This document shows positions 25,088-32,347 of a stretch of 64,000 nucleotides of DNA, piece by piece. The notes under the pieces are model-generated. The model did no database searches and was not told the origin of the DNA. It saw nothing but the letters and a program-made list of their open reading frames with translations. Position numbers and translations under genes: made by a program. Position 1 is the stretch's first letter, and every line of letters starts with the position of its first letter. The DNA comes from Rudaea sp. Its GTDB lineage: Bacteria; Pseudomonadota; Gammaproteobacteria; Xanthomonadales; Rhodanobacteraceae. The stretch covers positions 1 through 64,000 of the forward strand of contig JARLJU010000090.1 in NCBI GenBank assembly GCA_031291055.1. Direction: 5' to 3'.

Positions 25088-26272
25088 CTATCCGATACTG
25101 CCGGCCAATTCGAAGATCGGCATGTAAAGCAGCAGGACCACCGCGCCGACCGTCGCGCCCACCGCAAGCATCAGCACCGGCTCGAACACCTTGCTGAGCA
25201 TTTCTATCGATCGATCGAGCGCGCTGTCGTGAAACTGGGCGATGTGTTCGCACATGCCGCCAAGATCGCCGCTCTGTTCGCCGACGCGCAGCAGCCGCTC
25301 GGCCACCGACGTCGTCAGCGCATGATTCGACAACACGGCCGCCACCTGGCGCCCCGCGCGCAGCTCCGTCAGCGCGGCGGCAAGCCGCGGGCGGAAATGC
25401 TCGGGCAGGATCTTGCCCGCCAGTTCCAGTGCGACGATCACCGGCGTTCCGCCAGCGATCAGCAGGCCGACGGTCCGGTAGAACCGCGTCAGCGCGAAGA
25501 TCGCACCGATATCGCGCACCTTGGGTATCCGCCACATCAGCCGCTGCGCCGCCCGTCTTGTCGAGGGCAGGCGCACCGCCATCACCGCGCCGACGATCGA
25601 CATCACGACCATCGCGCCGACGAGCATCCCGTTCTCATCCAGCAGCTTCGCCCACCAGAGCATCGCCTGCGCCGTCGCGGGCAGTGTGCTCAGTGACTCG
25701 AACACCGCGGAAAAGCGCGGAATCACGAAGAACGCCATGAACAGCAAAATGCCCAGCCCGACGCTGATCACAACCGCCGGATAAATCAGCGCACCCGTCA
25801 CCCGTTTTCGGATCTGCTCGATACGCACCTCATACTGCTGGTAGCGCTTGAGCACCACGGGCAGTTGGCCGCTGCCTTCCGACGACTCGACGGTCGCGAC
25901 GAGCAACTGCGGAAAAACACCGGGCTGCCGCGCAAGCGCCTTCGACAGCGGTTGCCCTTCGTACATGACGGCCAGGATCCGGTCGATCACATGCTTTGCG
26001 CTCTTGCTCGCATCCGTCTTGTCGCGCAGCGCTTCGAGCGCCTCGATCAGCACGAGGCCAGCGTCGAGCAACGTCGACAGTTCCTGCAGGAACAATGCGA
26101 GCGCAAATTTCGGCGCACGGGCGCCGCGCCCGAATCGCGCATTGCGCCGGATGCCAAGCACCACCCCGCCAGCCGCGGTGAGCCGAGCGCGCACTTCGGT
26201 TTCGTCCACACCCTCCACCGTCTGCTCGGCGACCTTGCCGTTCGCGAGCAAATGGACTCGAAATTCTTCCAT
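25088..26272 (-). CDS. Inner-membrane platform protein GspF/PilC family
   Basis: Start at MEEFRVHLLANGKVAEQTVEG, two bases after the transglycosylase stop, with a GGCGGAGA site; 394 residues. Two GspF repeats are visible (LALFLQELSTLLDAGLVLIEALEAL and IFALTRFYRTVGLLIAGGTPVIVALELAG) with helices near VTGALIYPAVVISVGLGILLFMAFFVIP and a C-terminal VLMLAVGATVGAVVLLLYMPIFELAGSIG. It anchors the ATPase and drives pseudopilin polymerisation. Confidence 0.93.
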   Translation of the reverse strand: MEEFRVHLLANGKVAEQTVEGVDETEVRARLTAAGGVVLGIRRNARFGRGARAPKFALALFLQELSTLLDAGLVLIEALEALRDKTDASKSAKHVIDRILAVMYEGQPLSKALARQPGVFPQLLVATVESSEGSGQLPVVLKRYQQYEVRIEQIRKRVTGALIYPAVVISVGLGILLFMAFFVIPRFSAVFESLSTLPATAQAMLWWAKLLDENGMLVGAMVVMSIVGAVMAVRLPSTRRAAQRLMWRIPKVRDIGAIFALTRFYRTVGLLIAGGTPVIVALELAGKILPEHFRPRLAAALTELRAGRQVAAVLSNHALTTSVAERLLRVGEQSGDLGGMCEHIAQFHDSALDRSIEMLSKVFEPVLMLAVGATVGAVVLLLYMPIFELAGSIG

Positions 26273-26274
26273 CG

Positions 26275-26784
26275 CTATCTCCGCCATCCGGCCAGCATCG
26301 CCGTGCTGGCCTCGCGGTTGCTCGTCAACCGTTGGTATTCGCGCCAGACCTTGGTCGCGTAGACCTTGCGCGCCGGCTGACGCGCCGGCGCCGAACCGGC
26401 GTTGTACGCGCCCACCGCGTTCCACGTATAGCCGTGCCGTTCGATGAAGTCCGCGAGAATCGCGGCGCCCGTGTCAATCGACGTGCAGGGCTCATCGATC
26501 AAGCGCTCGTGCGTGACGCCCGCCCTGAGAAGACGTGGCAGGTGCGAGCTGTTGATCTGCATCAGGCCGATGTCGTAAGTACCGTTGCGATTGCGGTTGA
26601 GTGCGCGGGGGTTCATCGAGGACTCCACCTTAGCGATCGCGGCGAGCAGCAAAGGGTCGATGCCGTGCCGCTCGCCCGCCTTCGTCCAGCAATCCTTGGC
26701 GGCCGCTCCGGATGCACACGCGGCGACCAATGCCGCCACCGCCAGCCCGCGCACCGCCTTACATACCGTATATGAGGTCTGCAT
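26275..26784 (-). CDS. IagB-like lytic transglycosylase
   Basis: Start at MQTSYTVCKAVRGLAVAALVAACASGAAA (signal peptide), 169 residues; its start lies 26 bases inside the gspG-like gene. The SLT domain has the catalytic Glu54 in LLAAIAKVESSMNPRALNRNRNGTYDIGLMQINSSHLPRLLRAGVT and later AVGAYNAG. Such small enzymes open peptidoglycan for type III, type IV or pilus machines. Finding one between GspG- and GspF-type genes is unusual for a type II-like system and suggests a dedicated route through the wall. Confidence 0.9.
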   Translation of the reverse strand: MQTSYTVCKAVRGLAVAALVAACASGAAAKDCWTKAGERHGIDPLLLAAIAKVESSMNPRALNRNRNGTYDIGLMQINSSHLPRLLRAGVTHERLIDEPCTSIDTGAAILADFIERHGYTWNAVGAYNAGSAPARQPARKVYATKVWREYQRLTSNREASTAMLAGWRR

Positions 26785-27196
26785 CGATGCCGCTCCCGCC
26801 CACACGACCGTCGCGCCCAAGCGAAACGATTTCGGCTTCGCTGTCGCGACCGGGCAAATTCCATTGGTAGGCGCGTCCCCAGCCGTCCTTCGGCACCGCC
26901 TTCGCGAGATACGGGCCGTTCCAGCCGCCCGCGCTCTGCGGCTGGGCGGCGAGGGCGTCAAGCCCTTCGTCGGCACTCGGATAGCGGCCCGTGTCGAGCC
27001 TGAATTGCGTGACCGCGTCGGCGAGCGTCTTCATCTGCGCTTCGGTCGAGCGGACTTTCGCTTTGTCGACCTGGGAAAACAGCTTCGGGCCGACGTAGCC
27101 CGCCAGCAGCGCGATGATCAGCAGCACCACAAGCAGTTCGAGCAGCGTGAAGCCCCGTTGGCCTCTGCGCTTCAGTTTCAGATAGTACGTATTCAC
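26759..27196 (-). CDS. Major pseudopilin GspG-like
   Basis: 145 residues from the GTG at 27196 (MNTYYLKLKRRGQRGFTLLELLVVLLII), preferred over the track's TTG because GAGGG lies about 8 bases upstream. Canonical prepilin cleavage RG-FTLLE, then GspG features: YVGPKLFSQVDKAKVRSTEAQMKTLADAVTQFRLDTGRYPSADEGLDALAAQP and GWNGPYLAKAVPKDGWGRAYQWNLPG. This is the most GspG-like of the four pseudopilins and the first gene of the minus-strand secretion operon. Confidence 0.92.
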   Translation of the reverse strand: MNTYYLKLKRRGQRGFTLLELLVVLLIIALLAGYVGPKLFSQVDKAKVRSTEAQMKTLADAVTQFRLDTGRYPSADEGLDALAAQPQSAGGWNGPYLAKAVPKDGWGRAYQWNLPGRDSEAEIVSLGRDGRVGGSGIDADLIYGM

Positions 27197-27414
27197 GTTG
27201 TATGCCCTCAATTAAGGTTCCGGTTCGTCTTGCCACGTCCTTGGGTTCCGGCGTGCCGTGCGATCGACGACAGATGAATCCGGCGCTTCGAAGCTGCATA
27301 TTTAGCGAAGAGAAAACGTCGATCGATGACGTCATTTTCCAAGGGGGAGACACGTGCGGCAATCTTCATCAAAAGAGTCTCAACAAAGGTTTTAAAGCAC
27401 GATGCAACACCCCT

Positions 27415-27446
27415 GAAAAAGGCCGCACGCCCGAGGACGTGCGGCC
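27415..27446 (-). terminator. Rho-independent terminator after the chitin LPMO gene
   Basis: On the minus strand GGCCGCACG-TCCTCGGG-CGTGCGGCC-TTTTT: a nine-pair perfect stem plus T-run, 24 bases after the LPMO stop. It separates the LPMO transcript from the secretion operon that starts 220 bases downstream. Confidence 0.9.
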
Positions 27447-27469
27447 GGCGTCAGCTTCTCGTTCAAGCC

Positions 27470-28957
27470 TTACTTGCTACATGCGCCGAGGCTCTTCCAT
27501 ACCTTGCCGGTGTAGTCCGCGCCGGTGCTCTGTGGCATGCCCGGCTCGTCCGTGGTCCACCAGCGTGCTTCATACATCTGCCCCTTGTGCTGGACCTTCG
27601 CGCCGCCGGTGTAGGCCGTGCCTTTCTTCCAGGCCGAATAGCACAGCGCGCCCTCGCCTGTGCCAGCATCGCCCGTCAGCTTGAACTCGCTGTTCTGCTG
27701 CATGAGCGTGCCGCCGTCCTTGATCTTCGACGTCGCAACGGCCATGTGATTGCCCGCACGCGCATCGCTGATGTCGACCGCGACGTCGCCTTGCATTTTC
27801 ATCACGGCCGACTTCGCACCAACCATCTTGTTGGTGCTGTCGTAGACCTTGACGGTCACGTCCGTTTCCTTCGAGTGGTTGAGCTTCAGGAAGAAGTTCG
27901 CGGTCGCCTTGCCGCCCTGGATCTTGAACTCCGTGTTGTTGGACATCGTAAAATCCTCGTCGAGGCCGGGCGTCGGCTTCTCTTCGATCGACGTTTCCGT
28001 TCGCGTGATGTTGCTGCCCTTCTTTGCGAACACGTCATTCTTGCCGAGGCCCGGCTCGATCCGGCCATCATGCTGGACGCCCGCCATCAAGTTCGCGCCC
28101 CGCAGGCGGTTGATTTCCTTCGCGAGCAGCATCGGCCACTGATCCTTCGTACCGTTCGCCTTCGTCGTGATGGTGATCGTCGTCTTCATGTCCGCCACTT
28201 CGCCCGTCGACTTGAAGACGCGGTTACTCACCTTGTCGCCGACGCTCAGGTCTGTCGTCGGCAGGATGCTGCCAACTTCCGACCAATCCGGCTTGCCCGG
28301 GTCCGTGGGGCCGCTGCCGTCCTTCGTGACGTTGACATCGGCGACGTTGTAGAACATGCCCGCGGTGTCGCCGACATGCCACGTTGACAGGATCACGTGA
28401 TAACCGCTGCGATCCGAAGGAATCGTGCAGCGGTGCGAACCGACTTCATTCGCGACCTTCATGCCGCCGTCCACCGTGCAGAACGGCATCAGATCGAACT
28501 GGTCGCGTGTGAGCGGCTTGTTCGCATTCCAGCCCTGCTTGGTGATGTAGTACTTGAAGTCCTTCGTCTTGTGAGCGGCGGTAAACGTCCACTTGAAGTC
28601 GTGGGTGCCTGGCTTCAGATTCTTGATCTTCCAGCGGTCGGCCGTCTGCTCGTCGAGCGGGCTGAACTGCGAAATGCCTGCGCTCGCGATCTGCCCATCC
28701 TGCGGGCCGCCGTTAGGGAAGCCCTGTTTGCCTTCAATACTCTGCGGCTCCCACTGGATCGAGCCGCAGGAGAAGTTTTCCGGCGCCTTGCCCGGATCGT
28801 GCTTGCTGCTGCACAGCATGTTGCGCGATTCGGGCATGGACATATAGCCGTGCGCGAATGCCTGCTGCGCGAAGAACATCGATGCACATGCCACCAGCGG
28901 CGACAGTTTGAGGAGCGTCTTTTGCGCTGACCGTATTTTCATCTGGATCCGATTCAA
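27470..28957 (-). CDS. Secreted chitin-active LPMO (AA10), GbpA-like multidomain
   Basis: 495 residues. Signal peptide ending AFA leaves His36 as the new N-terminus (HGYMSMPESR); with His129 (TFTAAHKTKDF) it forms the copper histidine brace of AA10 lytic polysaccharide monooxygenases, which oxidatively cut crystalline chitin. After the catalytic domain (about 36-215) come two beta-rich domains as in Vibrio GbpA (about 230-430) and a C-terminal chitin-binding module (CYSAWKKGTAYTGGAKVQHKGQMYEARWWTTDEPG...VWKSLGACSK). It is divergent from the chitinase and shares its 260-bp upstream region. Presumably a substrate of the adjacent secretion system. Confidence 0.93.
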   Translation of the reverse strand: MNRIQMKIRSAQKTLLKLSPLVACASMFFAQQAFAHGYMSMPESRNMLCSSKHDPGKAPENFSCGSIQWEPQSIEGKQGFPNGGPQDGQIASAGISQFSPLDEQTADRWKIKNLKPGTHDFKWTFTAAHKTKDFKYYITKQGWNANKPLTRDQFDLMPFCTVDGGMKVANEVGSHRCTIPSDRSGYHVILSTWHVGDTAGMFYNVADVNVTKDGSGPTDPGKPDWSEVGSILPTTDLSVGDKVSNRVFKSTGEVADMKTTITITTKANGTKDQWPMLLAKEINRLRGANLMAGVQHDGRIEPGLGKNDVFAKKGSNITRTETSIEEKPTPGLDEDFTMSNNTEFKIQGGKATANFFLKLNHSKETDVTVKVYDSTNKMVGAKSAVMKMQGDVAVDISDARAGNHMAVATSKIKDGGTLMQQNSEFKLTGDAGTGEGALCYSAWKKGTAYTGGAKVQHKGQMYEARWWTTDEPGMPQSTGADYTGKVWKSLGACSK

Positions 28958-29218
28958 TAAGAGTTAATCAAATGGCTTGGTTCATGTCCGACGATATGCC
29001 GCTGAGCGCCGGATTCGCGTATTCCTCAGGGTTCGATCGAAACGCGAAGTGCAGTGTGCCCAAACGACTCGACTTCCTGAATCTTCCTCAACGATCTCTC
29101 AAGGATCGGCGCGAGAGCGCTCCGTGCGAGCGCCAGGTAGCGCGGTTTCGCCAATCCATGCCCCGATTTATTTAGATTGCATTGAGATTGATTGCTGCCC
29201 GGCGATGAACCGAAAAGA
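28958..29218. promoter_or_regulatory. Divergent promoter region between LPMO and chitinase
   Basis: A 260-bp region with no coding ORF separates two divergent chitinolysis genes, so it should hold both promoters and the site of a shared regulator. AT-rich patches occur near 28950-28975 and 29160-29190. I could not pick out a clear palindrome. Confidence 0.5.
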
Positions 29219-29257
29219 ATGCACCTGTCTCTTCAGACACTCATTTTCAACGCAAGG

Positions 29258-32185
29258 ATGGCTACCAAATTGAAATTCAATCAACTCAATCCTGATGCAA
29301 AGACCGGGCGCAATTCGCAAGGCCGGACCCACACCGTTGCCTATGCAGCGATTGCGGCAGCCAGCTCGCTGTGTTTGGTCAACGCCGCTTTCGCGGCACC
29401 GGGCACGCCTAGTCTGAAAGCCTACGAAATCACCTCGCAGCCGCATGGCTTCGTCGAAATCGATCTGCAGAAGGCAGGCGGCGCAGCCCCCTACAAGGAC
29501 ATCGTCAAGCTGAACAAGAAGGTGGAAGTACCACTGCCCTTCGATATCTGGAGCAACGGGACGGCAGTGAAGGCGGTCGCCGTGGTCGACGGCGTGGTCG
29601 ATCAGTCATCCGAGACCAAGCTCACCCCGGGCGGCACGCAGAGCGGCCAGGTGCTGGCCAACGTGAAGACGCCAGGCATCAAGAAGATGCAGGTTCGCGT
29701 GTTCGATGCAACCGGTGCGTCGACCGACAGCGCGCCGCTCGACGTGATGGTGTTCGACACCGTACCCGAGCTGGCCGACGACTTGCCGAACAACGCGGAC
29801 AAGACCAACAAGCCGTTCGCGAACAAGTCGGGGTCCGTGGTTGGGTCGTACTACACGACGTGGTCAATCTATGCGCGCGATTTCACCGTCGACAAGGTCC
29901 CCGTCGAGAATCTGACGCACATTCTGTACGGCTTCGTGCCGATCTGCGGCGCGAACATCAATGAATCACTCAGGCCGTCCGGTCTGCCGTATCAGTCGTT
30001 GCTGAAGGCTTGCCAGGGGCTGCCCGACTATAGCGTCGCGATCCACGATCCGTGGGCCGAAATCGCCAAGACGCTGCCCGGTCAGACGGCGAAGTCACCG
30101 CTCAAGGGCGTGCTCGGTCAGATGATGGCCGCGAAGAAGCGCAATCCTGACCTGAAGATCCTGCCGTCGATCGGGGGCTGGACGCTGTCCGACCCGTTCT
30201 ACGGCATGCACGACACCGCCAAGCGCAAAGTGTTCGTCGATTCCGTCGAACAGTTGATGCGTACCTGGAAGTTCTTCGACGGCGTGGATATCGACTGGGA
30301 ATTCCCGGGCGGCAACGGCGCAAATCCGTCACTCGGCAACAAGGCGACGGACGGCCAGCTGTACGTGACGCTGATGAAAGAACTGCGCCAGATGCTCGAC
30401 CGCGTGTCGAAAGACACCGGCAAGACCTATCAGTTGACGTCTGCCATCGGCTCACCTGCGGACAAGGTCGCCATGGTCGACTACAAGAACGCGACGCAGT
30501 ACATGAACTACCTCTTCGACATGACCTACGACTACTACGGTGCGTGGAGCATGGAGGATCTGGGCCATCAAACCGCGCTGTTCGCGCCGAAGTCGCGCCC
30601 CGACATCGCGTACACGACCGCCAACTCGGTCAAAGCACTGCTCGCGCAGGGTGTCGACCCGAAGAAGCTCGTCATCGGTGCGGCGATGTATGGCCGCGGC
30701 TGGACCGGCGTATCGGGCTATACGGACAACGACCCGTTCACTGGCAAGGCAAAGGGCCCGCACGCTGGCCAGTGGGAAAAGGGCATCCTTGATTACAAGA
30801 AGATCGCCTCGACTATGGTTGGGCCCAACAACACCGGCATCAACGGCTACGAGTACCACTATGACCAGACGGCCGAAGCGCCCTACGTGTTCAACAAGAG
30901 CACCGGCGACCTCGTCACCTTCGACGATGCACGCTCGGTCAATGCAAAGGGTGAGTATGTGCGAGCGCACCAGCTGGGCGGCCTGTTTTCCTGGGAAATC
31001 GACGCGGACAACGGCGACATCCTGAACGCGATGCACAAGGGGCTCGGCCACGACGACAATGGCGGCAGCGTCGCGAATCGTCCGCCGATCGCAAACGCCG
31101 GCACCGGCATGACGGTAACGGGACCACGGACGGTCTCGCTCGATGCTTCGAAGTCGCGCGACCCCGAAGGCGGCAATCTGACGTTCAAGTGGGAACAGAT
31201 CCAGGGCGATCCGCTGAAGATCGGCAACGTGACGAGCGCCAAGGCGACCGTCGATGTGCCCGAGGTCAAGCAGGATACTGCATACAAGTTCCGCGTGACC
31301 GTCAAGGATCCGGGCGGCCTGACCGGCACAGATGAGGTGATCGTGACGGCCAAGGCGAAGGACACAGTCGAACCGCCGCCGGGTGAGAACCGTCCTCCCG
31401 TCGCGCAACTGACCGGCCCGACGGTCACCGAGGCGGGCCAGGCCGTGATGCTGTCAGCCGAGAAATCGGCCGATCCGGACGGCACCAAGCTGACGTTCTC
31501 CTGGACCGTGCCGTCGGGCATCACTGCCAATGCGACCGGCGCGAAGCTGAGCTTCACCGCGCCGGAACTAAGCAAGGATCAGTCGTTCACGTTCACGGTG
31601 AAGGTTAGCGACGGCAAGCTTTCGTCGACCGCCACGCACACCGTGCTTGTAAAGGCAAAGCAAGTCAGCGGCGGTGAAGGCGGCGCGGGCGGTGGCAGCA
31701 CGGGTGGCGGTACGGGTGGCGGCAAGTACCCGGCGTACAAGGCCGGCACCCAGTACCAACCGGGCGACACCGTGTCGAACCTCGGCAAGCTGTACCAGTG
31801 CAAGCCGTTCCCGTACAGCGGCTGGTGCTCGGGCGCACCGAGCGCGTATGAACCTGGCAAGGGTTTCGCATGGAACGACGCCTGGACACTCCGCGGTGAC
31901 GATGGAAACAGTGCCGGCAGCGGTGGCAACGGTGCCAGCGGCGGCAGCGGTGGTGCCAGCGGTGGCAACGGTGCCGGCGGCAGCACAGGGGGGGAAGCCG
32001 GCAATGAACACGCGCAGTACAAGGAAGGCACCAAGTACAACGCGGGTGATGTCGTCGCCAACAATGGCAAGCTGTATCGCTGCAAGCCGTTCCCGTACAC
32101 CAACTGGTGCTCGATGGCCGCATGGGCGTACGAACCCGGCAAGGGCACGGCGTGGGAGCAGGCGTGGGAGGTGCACAAGAAGTAA
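29258..32185 (+). CDS. Large secreted GH18 chitinase with PKD and two chitin-binding domains
   Basis: About 975 residues from the ATG at 29258 (an ATG at 29219 is also possible). A long N-region precedes the hydrophobic core YAAIAAASSLCLVNAAFA. Next come a ChiA-like N-terminal beta domain, the GH18 barrel with catalytic FDGVDIDWEFPGG (Glu codon at 30299), two PKD domains (RPPIANAGTGMTVTGPRTVSLDASKSRDPEGG and RPPVAQLTGPTVTEAGQAVMLSAEKSADPDG), and two CBM5/12 chitin-binding domains with the same KLYxCKPFPYxxWCS..(S/A)AYEPGKG motif, separated by Gly/Ser linkers. It hydrolyses chitin outside the cell and is the probable main cargo of the neighbouring machine. Confidence 0.95.
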   Translation: MATKLKFNQLNPDAKTGRNSQGRTHTVAYAAIAAASSLCLVNAAFAAPGTPSLKAYEITSQPHGFVEIDLQKAGGAAPYKDIVKLNKKVEVPLPFDIWSNGTAVKAVAVVDGVVDQSSETKLTPGGTQSGQVLANVKTPGIKKMQVRVFDATGASTDSAPLDVMVFDTVPELADDLPNNADKTNKPFANKSGSVVGSYYTTWSIYARDFTVDKVPVENLTHILYGFVPICGANINESLRPSGLPYQSLLKACQGLPDYSVAIHDPWAEIAKTLPGQTAKSPLKGVLGQMMAAKKRNPDLKILPSIGGWTLSDPFYGMHDTAKRKVFVDSVEQLMRTWKFFDGVDIDWEFPGGNGANPSLGNKATDGQLYVTLMKELRQMLDRVSKDTGKTYQLTSAIGSPADKVAMVDYKNATQYMNYLFDMTYDYYGAWSMEDLGHQTALFAPKSRPDIAYTTANSVKALLAQGVDPKKLVIGAAMYGRGWTGVSGYTDNDPFTGKAKGPHAGQWEKGILDYKKIASTMVGPNNTGINGYEYHYDQTAEAPYVFNKSTGDLVTFDDARSVNAKGEYVRAHQLGGLFSWEIDADNGDILNAMHKGLGHDDNGGSVANRPPIANAGTGMTVTGPRTVSLDASKSRDPEGGNLTFKWEQIQGDPLKIGNVTSAKATVDVPEVKQDTAYKFRVTVKDPGGLTGTDEVIVTAKAKDTVEPPPGENRPPVAQLTGPTVTEAGQAVMLSAEKSADPDGTKLTFSWTVPSGITANATGAKLSFTAPELSKDQSFTFTVKVSDGKLSSTATHTVLVKAKQVSGGEGGAGGGSTGGGTGGGKYPAYKAGTQYQPGDTVSNLGKLYQCKPFPYSGWCSGAPSAYEPGKGFAWNDAWTLRGDDGNSAGSGGNGASGGSGGASGGNGAGGSTGGEAGNEHAQYKEGTKYNAGDVVANNGKLYRCKPFPYTNWCSMAAWAYEPGKGTAWEQAWEVHKK

Positions 32186-32284
32186 CTGAACCCCGTAGTC
32201 AGGACCGGCGCGGAATTCGCCCAGGCGGATTCCCGGCCGGCTAATCAACTGGCAATCCCAGCAATCCCACGACAGATTGCCAAC

Positions 32285-32311
32285 AAAGCCCTCGCTCCGC
32301 GCGAGGGCTTT
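32285..32311. terminator. Bidirectional terminator between chitinase and histidine kinase
   Basis: AAAGCCCTCGC-TCCGC-GCGAGGGCTTT lies between the convergent chitinase and CHASE2 kinase genes; the stem is perfect and flanked by A- and T-rich bases, so it can end both transcripts. Confidence 0.85.
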
Positions 32312-32347
32312 GTCGTTTGACGGACGGCACATCGGGCCGGCTGCGCG

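Noticed and set aside
27326-28387. 353-residue plus-strand ORF over the LPMO gene
   Set aside because: Opposite strand of a well-defined AA10 protein; no recognisable motif.
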